Part shown: positions 24,139-32,346 of the stretch, one piece after another
Layout of the letters: each line of letters starts with the position of its first letter
Numbering within the stretch: the stretch's first letter is position 1
Program-made: the position numbers and the translations under genes
The notes under the pieces: generated by a model
Told to the model about the DNA's origin: nothing
What the model saw: only the letters and a program-made list of their open reading frames with translations
The model's database searches: none
Source: Defluviitaleaceae bacterium
GTDB lineage: Bacteria > Bacillota > Clostridia > Lachnospirales > WRAX01
Assembly (NCBI GenBank): GCA_009781625.1
Contig: WQVI01000010.1
Span: forward strand, 1-35,349
Length of the DNA: 35,349 nucleotides
Reading direction: 5' to 3'

Positions 24139-24146
24139 GTTATAAT
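24139..24146 (+). promoter_or_regulatory. Extended -10 box directly before the YycH-like gene
   Basis: TGTTATAAT ends at 24146, eight bases before the ATG at 24154. Transcription would begin at or next to the A of the start codon, giving a leaderless mRNA. No ribosome site is visible upstream. An imperfect tandem repeat AAAACGTAA(G/A)GC(G/T)GCT precedes it at 24099-24137. Confidence 0.45.
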
Positions 24147-24153
24147 TTATATC

Positions 24154-25311
24154 ATGAAGATACCCATTATCAAAAATATTATAATTTGCGCATTGGCCAT
24201 AACATGTGCGCTTCTTACCGCGAGGCTGTGGTTTGGCAATTTTTTTGACTATAGCCTTTTTTCTGAGATGCCTATTGTGGCGGCCAGCATGGCGGACCAC
24301 AGGATGTCGCCTGGGATGGTGGAATCTGCGAAGATGGCGGTGAGCTTGGATGGGCAAAGATATGAGGTTGTGTACGGCAGCTTGTCCCAGCAGCCCGGGT
24401 GGCAGCTATCTGGGCGCGCTATTTCTGCACTGATAAACGAAGGGACGGCGGGCACTTCCGGGACGGTAGACGAGGACAGCCTAGCGGAAATTTTTGATGG
24501 GCAAAATGTAGTGATACAATATAACTTTTCTATGCCGGCCGGCTTTTTCAGAGAGCATTTTGGCCAAAGGCCCGGCTTTTTATCTTCTGTTTTTAGCAAT
24601 TTTGAAACCTTGGTTATTTCTCCGGATGAGGATAATATAAACTTTTTCTTTATCAACAGCGCGGCCGGGGCTTTTCATATGTTTTCTCTTCAAGATGCAC
24701 AAACTTATTACGACCTTCGTGGGTTTTTTGCCGAGAAGGCAGAAAATGAGAATGGGATGCATCATATTAGGTGCGGTGTGGATTTTGTGCCCGCAAGGGA
24801 AGAATATTTAGAAATTGAAGGGCAAAATCCAATAGGAAATCAGTTGCTGTTGGCCGATGTAAGGCCTTTTGTAGAATTTTTCTTTCCCAACCCCGCTGCC
24901 ATGGACGAAGTTACGATAGATGGCATTTACACCTATCAAGACAATTTTCGTATTGTAAAGTTTTATCCAAGTAACATTGTGGAATACAACGCTCTTTTGG
25001 GCGCAAGTTCTTCAAGTGCCGCAAGTTTTGCCTCCTCCTTTCTTGCGGCGCTTGACATGCTTGACAGAGACATGGCTAATATGCAGGCCAGAGAAACGGC
25101 TATGAATGACGTTTTTTTAGTGGGGCATAGCGTAGGCCCAAGGGATGGGCAGTGGAATTTTTATTTTGATTATGTTGCGTCAGGCAGGCTTGTGCCTATA
25201 GGCGATGACGTAGGCATTTTGAGCCACGCTGTTGAAGTGCGCGTGGTAGGCAACACCGTTATGCAATACAGACGCCTTATGATGTATTTTTTTGAAAGTG
25301 CAGGTTTTTGA
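24154..25311 (+). CDS. YycH-like membrane-anchored protein
   Basis: The 385 residues start with one transmembrane helix (IIICALAITCALLTARLWF), followed by a large extracellular part. FPNPAAMDEVTIDGIYTYQDN and RIVKFYPSNIVEYNALLG resemble the YycH domain seen in Clostridia, and the gene is followed with a one-base overlap by a YycI-like gene, the usual yycH-yycI order. In Bacillus these proteins hold the essential cell-wall sensor kinase WalK in check. Here walR and walK are not adjacent, so a distant or different kinase would be the partner. No ribosome site is visible and an extended -10 box lies almost on the start codon. Confidence 0.65.
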   Translation: MKIPIIKNIIICALAITCALLTARLWFGNFFDYSLFSEMPIVAASMADHRMSPGMVESAKMAVSLDGQRYEVVYGSLSQQPGWQLSGRAISALINEGTAGTSGTVDEDSLAEIFDGQNVVIQYNFSMPAGFFREHFGQRPGFLSSVFSNFETLVISPDEDNINFFFINSAAGAFHMFSLQDAQTYYDLRGFFAEKAENENGMHHIRCGVDFVPAREEYLEIEGQNPIGNQLLLADVRPFVEFFFPNPAAMDEVTIDGIYTYQDNFRIVKFYPSNIVEYNALLGASSSSAASFASSFLAALDMLDRDMANMQARETAMNDVFLVGHSVGPRDGQWNFYFDYVASGRLVPIGDDVGILSHAVEVRVVGNTVMQYRRLMMYFFESAGF

Positions 25312-26201
25312 TGAACACAGAAAGAGTTAAAAATGTATTGATAGTTCTTTTAAGCGTAATTGCCATATCTCTTGCGTCATTAATTTTTGTGACGGAGGAA
25401 GGGCACACGCTGTCTGCGGCACAGGAAGAGGCTATTATTGCCATATTGGAAAGGGACGATGTGCATTTTACGGGCGAAATGATGCGAGACTTTCGCCCCG
25501 TAAGGCAAATGGAAATGCACAGATATGACTATGACATCGAGAGCCTTGCCGGACGCTTTTTTGGTGATGAAAAATTTAGTGACGATGAAGATTATCCAGA
25601 ACGTATATTTATGGCAGAGGACGGAAGCAAAATTATGGCTTATTCGTCCTGGACAAATGTTGTCACATTTATCATGGGGGACGGCATAAGCAATGCGGCT
25701 TTTAATGCGGCACCAAGCGCTGCGACAGCGGGGCTTTTGGCTATGGAATATATTGAAGGCCTTATGGGTATGCCGTCAGATATGCAGGCTTTTCCTACAG
25801 TTGTTGGAGAGCGGGGCAATTGGGTGGTAAACTTTTTTACGACATACAGGGGCCATGTCCTGCATAATGACCATATTAGGGTTAATGTAACAGAAAATGG
25901 CATAACAAATATCATGTATTCGAGGGTGTATTTTAATGGGTTTGTGGGTGAAAACCGCAATATCTTTCCGCCTAACGAGGCTTTGATGGCCCTTGTAAAC
26001 CATATGCGGCGGGCAGAGCAAGTGACGGGCAGAATTTTTATTGATGATATGCGCCTTTCCTATCTCCTGATGGAAGAAGGAGAGCAAAGCGTGGGAATAC
26101 CCGTATATGTCTTTTCTGTACATCTGGGGGGAGATTTGCGTTGGGACTATATCTTCAATGCGTATACCAATGAATTTATAAGAGATGAAAGGTCGTTATA
26201 A
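25311..26201 (+). CDS. YycI-like membrane-anchored protein
   Basis: The 296 residues begin MNTERVKNVLIVLLSVIAISLASLIFV, a cytoplasmic tip and one helix, as in YycI. The outer domain includes DGSKIMAYSSW, GNWVVNFFTTYRGH, VTENGITNIMYSRV and VGIPVYVFSVH, the strand order of YycI/PepSY-like domains. The ATG at 25311 shares a base with the stop of the YycH-like gene; a TTG three bases earlier is less likely. A strong terminator follows. The pair probably forms a heterodimer controlling a membrane histidine kinase; this is inference from Bacillus. Confidence 0.65.
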   Translation: MNTERVKNVLIVLLSVIAISLASLIFVTEEGHTLSAAQEEAIIAILERDDVHFTGEMMRDFRPVRQMEMHRYDYDIESLAGRFFGDEKFSDDEDYPERIFMAEDGSKIMAYSSWTNVVTFIMGDGISNAAFNAAPSAATAGLLAMEYIEGLMGMPSDMQAFPTVVGERGNWVVNFFTTYRGHVLHNDHIRVNVTENGITNIMYSRVYFNGFVGENRNIFPPNEALMALVNHMRRAEQVTGRIFIDDMRLSYLLMEEGEQSVGIPVYVFSVHLGGDLRWDYIFNAYTNEFIRDERSL

Positions 26202-26217
26202 CTCACATAACAAAAGG

Positions 26218-26253
26218 AAAACCACCATGGCGAATGGGCCGTGGTGGTTTTTT
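26218..26253. terminator. Strong rho-independent terminator, usable in both directions
   Basis: AAAACCACCATGGC (26218-26231), a short loop and GCCGTGGTGGTTTTTTG form a stem of about 12 bp with one bulge, ending in a T-run on the plus strand and a T-run on the minus strand. It separates the YycI-like gene from the convergent methionine-rich gene. Confidence 0.8.
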
Positions 26254-26268
26254 GCTGCAAAGCATTTT

Positions 26269-26439
26269 TTAAAACTTGCCGCCTGAAAACATCATACAAA
26301 ACAGCAACATCATCATCATATTGTCGCCAAACATGTTGGAACCGCCGCCCATCATCATCATAATTAGCAAAAGCATCATTGTGTTGTCATTTGAAGGGCC
26401 TGCAAAGGGCATATGTGCGCCCGCCATAGGATTGTTCAT
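26269..26439 (-). CDS. Methionine-rich small hydrophobic protein
   Basis: A minus-strand ATG at 26437-26439 follows GGGAGGT at the right spacing. The 56-residue product has 17 methionines, mostly in two runs (TMMLLLIMMMMGGG and DNMMMMLLFCMMFSGG), with an N-terminal NNPMAGAHMPF. The two runs could form short membrane hairpin helices. Methionine runs could bind copper, but no metal gene is near. A clear ribosome site and terminator on the other side argue that the ORF is real. I do not recognise the family. Its start region faces exonuclease III. Confidence 0.6.
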   Translation of the reverse strand: MNNPMAGAHMPFAGPSNDNTMMLLLIMMMMGGGSNMFGDNMMMMLLFCMMFSGGKF

Positions 26440-26532
26440 AAAATACCTCCCGGGAAAATACTTATACACAACATCCTATGAAAATGGCGGCAAATATTGC
26501 CTGTCAGTACAAAATAGTACAAATACGGCATG

Positions 26533-27291
26533 TCACGAGAGGCCTAAAGTTATGCCAACGGGGCAATGGTCAGAGCCGTGGATGTCGGCATAAATCTTGG
26601 CTTCTTCAATTTTGTCGGCCAAGCGTGAGGAAACAACGAAATAATCTATACGCCAGCCGGCATTTCTTTCCCTGGCGCGGCTTACCATAGACCACCATGT
26701 GTATGCGCCTTCTAAATTGGGATAAAGATGGCGGAAGGTATCGGTAAAGCCGGCATCCAAAAGGGCTGTAAACTTGCCTCTTTCATCGTCCGTAAAACCT
26801 GCGCTTTTGCGGTTTGTCTTGGGGTTTTTCAGGTCTATTTCTTTATGGGCCACGTTGAGGTCGCCGCAGAGGATGAGGGGTTTTTTAGCATCTAGGGCAA
26901 GAAGATATTGTAAAAAGGCGTCTTCCCATATCATGCGATAGGGCAGGCGTAGCAGTTCGTTTTTAGAATTTGGTGTGTAAACATTTACGAGGTAAAAATT
27001 GTTATATTCCAGGGTAACAACGCGGCCTTCTTTGTCGTGCTCTTCTATGCCTATGCCGTAGGATACAGACAGTGGAGATGTTTTTGCGAAAATGGCTGTG
27101 CCGGAATAGCCTTTCTTTTCGGCATCGCAAAAAAAGTATTGATAGCCTGGAAATTCAAATTCAAGCTGGTGTTGCTGCATTTTGGTTTCTTGTATGCAGA
27201 AAAAATCGGCATCAGCCTCTGTAAAAAAGTCCATAAAACCCTTTTTCATACAGGCTCTAAAGCCGTTTACATTCCATGATATAAATTTCAT
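26533..27291 (-). CDS. xth: Exodeoxyribonuclease III (AP endonuclease)
   Basis: ExoIII cuts at abasic sites and degrades 3' ends in base-excision repair. The 252 residues show all family motifs in order: MKFISWNVNGFRACMKKG (Asn7), CIQETKMQ (Glu34, metal), VNVYTPNS, LCGDLNVAHKEIDL (catalytic Asp and Asn), TWWS and GSDHCPV (catalytic Asp-His). The ATG at 27289-27291 follows AAAGGAG, so upstream residues in the longer frame are not used. It has its own promoter, divergent from the zinc-ribbon gene. Confidence 0.96.
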   Translation of the reverse strand: MKFISWNVNGFRACMKKGFMDFFTEADADFFCIQETKMQQHQLEFEFPGYQYFFCDAEKKGYSGTAIFAKTSPLSVSYGIGIEEHDKEGRVVTLEYNNFYLVNVYTPNSKNELLRLPYRMIWEDAFLQYLLALDAKKPLILCGDLNVAHKEIDLKNPKTNRKSAGFTDDERGKFTALLDAGFTDTFRHLYPNLEGAYTWWSMVSRARERNAGWRIDYFVVSSRLADKIEEAKIYADIHGSDHCPVGITLGLS

Positions 27292-27325
27292 AACAATCTC
27301 CTTTGTAAAACGAGCATTTTTTGCC

Positions 27326-27354
27326 ATTATACCACAGATTTGCTCCCTTGCGAA
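27326..27354 (-). promoter_or_regulatory. Promoter of xth
   Basis: On the minus strand TTCGCA (27349-27354), a 17-base spacer and TATAAT (27326-27331) preceded by TGG form an extended -10 promoter. Its -35 box overlaps that of the opposite promoter almost base for base. Confidence 0.65.
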
Positions 27355-27376
27355 GTGCCAAAAAATATTGTATAAT
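27348..27376 (+). promoter_or_regulatory. Promoter of the zinc-ribbon membrane protein gene
   Basis: TTGCGA (27348-27353), a 17-base spacer and TATAAT (27371-27376) precede AAAGGAGG and the ATG at 27403. Confidence 0.75.
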
Positions 27377-27402
27377 ACTAAAGGACAAAGGAGGTTTTGC
27401 AA

Positions 27403-28704
27403 ATGTTATGCGATAAATGTCATACGGCTATGGACGCCACTGATACAATATGTAAAAGCTGTGGCCACGCTGTGCAGAAATTGAATAGAAATTGGTCCAG
27501 ATTTGCTAAAATTTCAATTATAACCTTGATTATTGCTGCGTTTGGGGCATATATTGCGCTGTATAACCTTGGCATGATAAATTTAAACTCTATTACAGAC
27601 TTTTTTGGAAGCGCATCTGTTGTGGAAGAGATGCCTGTTGCAGATGTAGGCCATGTTGTGCAGGTGCCCGAGGGCGAAGTAAATGTTGGCGGCGAAATTG
27701 TGCCGCTAAGGCGGGATGAAGAAGAGCAAATTGCCACTTTGTCCACTATTTTGGAAACGGTGGATGCTTATATATGGGACTTTTCTGCTTTTAACCCCAT
27801 TATTTCCAACATGGGCTATCTTTACAACGCGGCATCAAATGAATTTGTGACAATGGAACTTTTGGCAAACCATGGATTGGATTATGAATACCTTGCGGAA
27901 GATGTGTTTATTTTGTATTTGCGGCCTATGGACCTTGCTTTGTTTGATGAAATTTCTTTTGATGGGGTATCTGCTGCGCAAATGGGTTTTTTGACAGTGT
28001 TTTTGGGATACGAGCTTCCTGCGGGGATAGGGTTGTTTTCAAGGTTTGGAACCCAGATGATTTTTAGAGAAAACCTTAACCATCTCCTCATAAACAACTA
28101 CGGCTCTAATAATGGCGAAATTTTTCGACCGACAATGCAAGATGATATATATCATGCTACGGTGGGAATGATATCGGGGGCCAACCCTGATGAGGATGTT
28201 TTTATACGCTATCTTGCGGTGGATGATGTACATGGCTTTGTGGCTTTTTCTTTAAGTGGGGACAAGCAGGTAATAACAAACTACATCTTTGTGCTTGAGC
28301 ACGAGAATGATACCCTTGTAGGCGTGCGTGTGCTGGCAACGGGGTTTGAGGCCACACAGCACCCGAAAGTTGCGGTAAATGGGGCGGTACCTAATTTCAA
28401 TTTTGGGCTTATGCCGAATTATGATATAGCCAATGTGAGCTTGCTGTCAGGAGATTCGCCGGTTTTTCAGGACATAATTTATGCAATGGAAGAAAATGGG
28501 CTTATTGAGGAAGGAGATTTGCCTGCCTTCATATCAGCCACAGCTGGCTTTGCCTATGCTGTAAGCGTCCTGGGTGATGGGTTTTTTATCCAGCGAAGCG
28601 GGGATAGCTGGAACTTTATGTCGGTGGATGGCTGGCGAGAGTGGGAGCAGCTTATGGTGGAGCATGTGAATAGCCCGCCTTTGTACATAATGTGGCAGCA
28701 ATAG
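27403..28704 (+). CDS. Zinc-ribbon, single-pass membrane protein of unknown function
   Basis: The 433 residues begin with a zinc ribbon, CDKCHTAM...ICKSCG (Cys3, Cys6, Cys17 and Cys20), then a transmembrane helix at about 34-54 (ISIITLIIAAFGAYIALYNL), then a 380-residue outer part. The outer part has no cysteines in a pattern and no repeats I recognise; it has strands such as VFIRYLAVDDVHGFVAFSLSG and ITNYIFVLEHENDTLVGVRVL. Such zinc ribbons at the cytoplasmic end are common in Clostridial membrane proteins of unknown role. ATG 27403 fits AAAGGAGG; an upstream TTG at 27397 would be too close. A palindromic element begins directly after the stop. Confidence 0.8.
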   Translation: MLCDKCHTAMDATDTICKSCGHAVQKLNRNWSRFAKISIITLIIAAFGAYIALYNLGMINLNSITDFFGSASVVEEMPVADVGHVVQVPEGEVNVGGEIVPLRRDEEEQIATLSTILETVDAYIWDFSAFNPIISNMGYLYNAASNEFVTMELLANHGLDYEYLAEDVFILYLRPMDLALFDEISFDGVSAAQMGFLTVFLGYELPAGIGLFSRFGTQMIFRENLNHLLINNYGSNNGEIFRPTMQDDIYHATVGMISGANPDEDVFIRYLAVDDVHGFVAFSLSGDKQVITNYIFVLEHENDTLVGVRVLATGFEATQHPKVAVNGAVPNFNFGLMPNYDIANVSLLSGDSPVFQDIIYAMEENGLIEEGDLPAFISATAGFAYAVSVLGDGFFIQRSGDSWNFMSVDGWREWEQLMVEHVNSPPLYIMWQQ

Positions 28705-28709
28705 AAGAT

Positions 28710-28853
28710 TATATCAATTTAACTTAAAAATCGCCTCAGCTCGCGCGCGGACACACACTTGGTCGTCGGCGCTAGCGCCGACATGCTGTCTGTATCCGCG
28801 CGCGGCACGTCGGTGCTAGCACCGACAAGTTGTTTTTAAGTAAAATTGCTATA
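28710..28853. repeat. Palindromic element of 144 bp with GCTAGC-loop hairpins
   Basis: The left end TATATCAATTTAACTTAAAA (28710-28729) and the right end (28833-28853) pair with three mismatches. Inside, CGCGCGCGGA pairs with TCCGCGCGCG, and two hairpins TCGGCGCTAGCGCCGA and GTCGGTGCTAGCACCGAC lie one within and one beside it. The left 25 bases equal the solo arm in the broken TfoX-like gene at 14129-14153. The tip also matches that of the element at 34246 (ATTTAACTT). Confidence 0.8.
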
Positions 28854-28868
28854 GAAAGTAGGAGAAAA

Positions 28869-29294
28869 ATGCTAGCACTGTCGATATTGGATATACGTGA
28901 TTTTATGGCAAAGTTGCTGAAAGACGAGGTTTTTGACGATTTTCAGCTTAGAAACGCTGTTGTAAACACTTTTGCGCGCTTTGAGATATATGGGACCAAT
29001 GATGATGGCTGCGCTGCTTGGGGCTTGGTTCGCCCGCATGTTTTTGGTGCCATAAAAGGGGACAAGCCGCCGAAAAGCATCAAAATTATCCTTGGCAAAG
29101 ATATGGGCGGGGTTGATATGGAAAACCCTGTTTCGGGGTTTGTTAACATACATTTTGAAGAGGGTAAAGCCGGTATAACCACGGGCATTTCCAAAAAGGG
29201 TTTTTCGCTGGATAGGTTTGATGATGAAAAATGGGATGCCCAAGTGATGGAATTTTTGGATAACAATAAAATTACATATAAAAACGAAATATAA
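28869..29294 (+). CDS. DUF5721-like protein of unknown function
   Basis: The 141 residues begin MLALSILDIRDFMAKLLKDEVFDDFQLRNAVVNTF, an arrangement I associate with the Clostridial DUF5721 family, and continue with LVRPHVFGAIKGDKPPKSIKIIL and GFVNIHFEEGKAGITTGIS. No membrane helix or signal peptide is present. The ATG at 28869 follows AGGAG at 28860-28864, 16 bases after the palindromic element, so the longer upstream frame is not used. It leads into htpG with a 12-base gap. The function is unknown. Confidence 0.65.
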   Translation: MLALSILDIRDFMAKLLKDEVFDDFQLRNAVVNTFARFEIYGTNDDGCAAWGLVRPHVFGAIKGDKPPKSIKIILGKDMGGVDMENPVSGFVNIHFEEGKAGITTGISKKGFSLDRFDDEKWDAQVMEFLDNNKITYKNEI

Positions 29295-29306
29295 GAGGTG
29301 GAAATT

Positions 29307-31145
29307 ATGGAAAATCATTTTGAAAAAGGAAATTTGTCGATTAATAGTGAAAATATCTTGCCTATTATCAAGAAGTGGCTGTATTCTGACGCGGATATCT
29401 TTGTGCGAGAGCTTGTTTCTAATGCGGCGGATGCTATTACGAAGCTTGGCAGGCTGGATAGCCTTGGCGAGGCTAATTTGCCTGAAGATGAGGCCTTTGC
29501 CATAAAAATTGTGCTGGATAAAGAGGCGCGCACCATTAAATTTGTTGACAATGGCGTTGGCATGACGGCCGATGAAATTAAGAAATACATAAACCAAATT
29601 GCTTTTTCGGGGGCTACTGATTTTATGAACCGTTATAAAGAAAAGATGGATGCCGAAAGTGAAATTATCGGCCACTTTGGGCTGGGCTTTTATTCTGCAT
29701 TTATGGTGGCGGATAAGGTGGAAATTGATAGCTTGTCATATAGGCCGGAAGCCGAGGCGGCCCATTGGCTTTGTGATGGCGGTATAGAATTTGAGATATC
29801 CGCGGGAAGCCGTGATACACGTGGCACGACGGTTACGTTGCATATTGGCGATGATGGTGAGGAATTTTTAGATGACTATACCCTGCGGCGCATTGTCAAG
29901 AAATATTGCGGTTTTATCCCTGTTGAGATTTATTTTGAAAATGCCGCCGCGAAAACCAATGACAAAGAGCCTATTAACGACAAAAACCCGCTGTGGCTGA
30001 AAAAAGCGTCGGATTGCACCGACGAGGAATATAAAAAGTTTTATCATCAAGTTTTTATGGATTTTAACGAGCCACTGTTTTGGATACATTTAAATATGGA
30101 TTATCCCTTTAGGCTTAAAGGCATTCTGTATTTCCCGCGGCTAAAGCATGAGCTGGAATCTATTGAAGGCCAGGTAAAGCTGTTTTCAAGCCAGGTTTTT
30201 GTGGCGGATAATATCAAAGAGGTTATACCTGAATTTTTGCTGTTGCTAAAGGGTGTTATGGACTGTCCGGATTTGCCTCTTAATGTTTCGCGCAGCTTCT
30301 TGCAAAATGATGGATATGTGGAAAAGCTTTCGGGGTATATTGTGCGCAAAGTGGCGGACAAGCTTGTGTCACTTTCGCAAAATGAACGCGAAGAATATAA
30401 CAAATATTGGGATGACATTAACCAATTTATTAAATATGGCTGCGTGCGCGAGGCGGATTTTTACGAAAAATGCAGGGATGCGGTGTTGTATAAGTCCACC
30501 AAAGGCGAATTTTACACCCTTAGCGAATACCTAGAGCGCAACGAAGACAAAATTGGTAAGAAAGTTATTTACGCTAACAGTGCTAAGCGGCAAAGCCAGT
30601 ATATCCGTATGTTTGAAGAGCAGGGCGTGGACGTTATCCTGCTTACAACCCGCCTTGATGCGCCTTTTACCACCCATGTTGAGGCCCTGGAAGAAGGCGT
30701 GGCCTTTGCGCGCATAGATTCTGAGCTAAGCGAGATTATGAAGGGCGAAGACACAGAAAAGGACAAAAAGGCCCACGAAGGCCTTATTGCCATCTTCAAA
30801 GAGGCCATAGGCAACAAGAATTTGGCCATAGAGGTGCAAAATTTTAAAAATGAGACAACGCCTGCCATGATTTTTCTATCCGAGGAAAGCCGCCGGGTGC
30901 AGGAAATAAGCAAGGTTTATGGCATGAAAATTGGCAAGGGCAAAACCGACGAGAAGCTTGTGCTTAACGGCGCAAACGAGCTGGTGAAGCTGCTTGACGC
31001 GGGAAATTTGGATGTGGATGACGCCAAGGTTATCTGCGAGCATATTTGGGATATGGCGTCCCTAAGCCATGGACATCTTTCGCCGGAGAGGATGGAGAAA
31101 TTTATTGAGCGTAATTCGCTGATATTGCGGGAGTTTGTGAGATGA
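29307..31145 (+). CDS. htpG: Chaperone HtpG (Hsp90)
   Basis: HtpG is the bacterial Hsp90, an ATP-dependent chaperone. The 612 residues contain the GHKL ATPase site in order: RELVSNAADAITKL (catalytic Glu), FVDNGVGMTADEI, GHFGLGFYSAFMVADKV and RGTTVTLHI. The middle domain includes LNVSRSFLQND. The C-terminal domain is followed by no MEEVD tail, as expected in bacteria. ATG 29307 is preferred to GTG 29298 because AAGAGGTGG is then used as ribosome site. No CIRCE element is visible upstream. The next gene overlaps its stop. Confidence 0.96.
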   Translation: MENHFEKGNLSINSENILPIIKKWLYSDADIFVRELVSNAADAITKLGRLDSLGEANLPEDEAFAIKIVLDKEARTIKFVDNGVGMTADEIKKYINQIAFSGATDFMNRYKEKMDAESEIIGHFGLGFYSAFMVADKVEIDSLSYRPEAEAAHWLCDGGIEFEISAGSRDTRGTTVTLHIGDDGEEFLDDYTLRRIVKKYCGFIPVEIYFENAAAKTNDKEPINDKNPLWLKKASDCTDEEYKKFYHQVFMDFNEPLFWIHLNMDYPFRLKGILYFPRLKHELESIEGQVKLFSSQVFVADNIKEVIPEFLLLLKGVMDCPDLPLNVSRSFLQNDGYVEKLSGYIVRKVADKLVSLSQNEREEYNKYWDDINQFIKYGCVREADFYEKCRDAVLYKSTKGEFYTLSEYLERNEDKIGKKVIYANSAKRQSQYIRMFEEQGVDVILLTTRLDAPFTTHVEALEEGVAFARIDSELSEIMKGEDTEKDKKAHEGLIAIFKEAIGNKNLAIEVQNFKNETTPAMIFLSEESRRVQEISKVYGMKIGKGKTDEKLVLNGANELVKLLDAGNLDVDDAKVICEHIWDMASLSHGHLSPERMEKFIERNSLILREFVR

Positions 31146-31783
31146 CGCGGCGAAAATGGATATTTATTGCTATTGTGGCATTGGTTATTGCTGTTGCCTT
31201 GTTCATAGTCATAAATAACAACTGGCGGTCGCCTTCTGGGGTGGATGCCTCACCTCTTTCACAACTAACTGCGGAACAAGTGGGGCGCATTGATGAAATA
31301 TGGAAACAGCTGGAGCAGCACGAGAATGTTCGCTGGCTTCATACCAGTGATGAACCCCTTGATCCATTCGACCATGGGCAGCAATATCTGTATACCCTCC
31401 GATGGGATAACGGAAATCAGAAGGAGATACCAAATGCCTGGCTGCTTATACAAGCAAGTGTTTTCAGCGGCGAGCAAACGGCGATTAATAGGATGCAATG
31501 GTTTATAGAAGACATCAGTGAGGAAGACCGCCACCGACCCAGTGTGGCCGTCATCAATGAGAATAACACTGAAGTGCTGCTGGATTATATGTACTTTGAC
31601 GCGCTATTTGTGGACAGGCGGCACCCCATCCCCGGATTTAATAGGCATATTTGGAGCCGTATACGTATAGGGCATGTTGAAATAACTCTTACAGAGAGAC
31701 GGCCGCGGTCTAGTTCCGAGAACTATTCCAGCCAATTTATCGCAACTCTCGTGGAGATGCTGCAGGAGGTGGAGCAGCCATGA
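31142..31783 (+). CDS. Membrane-anchored protein of unknown function
   Basis: The 213 residues begin MTRRKWIFIAIVALVIAVALFIVINNN, a typical N-terminal anchor. The rest is soluble and extracellular, with an acidic and aromatic composition (LQHEN-type helix near 50-65, RIDEIWKQLEQHENVRWLH) and strands at VAVINENNTEVLLDYMYFDALF. The ATG overlaps the htpG stop by four bases and the end overlaps the next gene by four, so the three genes are coupled. I do not recognise the family. Confidence 0.7.
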   Translation: MTRRKWIFIAIVALVIAVALFIVINNNWRSPSGVDASPLSQLTAEQVGRIDEIWKQLEQHENVRWLHTSDEPLDPFDHGQQYLYTLRWDNGNQKEIPNAWLLIQASVFSGEQTAINRMQWFIEDISEEDRHRPSVAVINENNTEVLLDYMYFDALFVDRRHPIPGFNRHIWSRIRIGHVEITLTERRPRSSSENYSSQFIATLVEMLQEVEQP

Positions 31784-32331
31784 AGCTTGTAGTCATAATA
31801 GGTGCAGGCGCTGTCGGCAAAATGACAGTTGGACAAGAGCTTGCAAAAATAACGGATTTGAGGCTCTATCATGGCCATATGGACATAGAGCCTGTTGTGG
31901 AAATATTCGGTAGGCGCGTTAATAGTGCTGTGGACCGCATACGCACGGCAATTTTTGAGGAGTTTGCGCAAACTGACCTATATGGCATGATTTTTACATA
32001 TATGTGGGCCTTTGACCAGCAATCTAATTGGGATTATATTGACAGGCTTGTTGATATTTTTCGGCAGGAAGGTGCCGATATTTATTATGTAGAGCTTGTG
32101 GCATCGCAAGAGGTAAGGCTTCAGCGAAATACCACAGAAAATAGGCTTCAACACAAGGCTTCTAAAAGAAATGCCGAGACATCAAATGCAAGATTGTTAA
32201 ATGAGGATGCAAATTATCGCCTTGTAAGCCATGACGGAGAAATTCCTTTTGAAAACTACATGAAAATTGACAATACAAATTTGGCGCCCGATGTGGTAGC
32301 CAAGATGATAAAAGACAAGTTTTCGCTTTGA
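31780..32331 (+). CDS. P-loop kinase-like protein (AAA/cytidylate-kinase type)
   Basis: The 183 residues begin MKLVVIIGAGAVGKMTVGQELA, a Walker A with Gly-Lys-Met in place of the usual Gly-Lys-Ser/Thr, which is known in shikimate- or adenylate-kinase-like small kinases. YYVELVASQEVRLQRNTTENR contains a LID-like Arg cluster. No known substrate motif is visible, so it is only a P-loop small kinase or phosphotransferase. A GGAGGTGGAG ribosome site precedes the ATG inside the previous gene. The Met at the last Walker A position would weaken magnesium binding, as in some pseudo-kinases. Confidence 0.7.
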   Translation: MKLVVIIGAGAVGKMTVGQELAKITDLRLYHGHMDIEPVVEIFGRRVNSAVDRIRTAIFEEFAQTDLYGMIFTYMWAFDQQSNWDYIDRLVDIFRQEGADIYYVELVASQEVRLQRNTTENRLQHKASKRNAETSNARLLNEDANYRLVSHDGEIPFENYMKIDNTNLAPDVVAKMIKDKFSL

Positions 32332-32346
32332 CGAAGGAGGAAAATT

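Noticed and set aside
28830-28868. Upstream extension of the DUF5721-like gene into the palindromic element
   Set aside because: The ribosome site AGGAG lies at 28860, so translation starts at 28869; the extension would encode element sequence.
29210-29306. CIRCE operator before htpG
   Set aside because: The CIRCE inverted repeat halves are not present in the upstream region.
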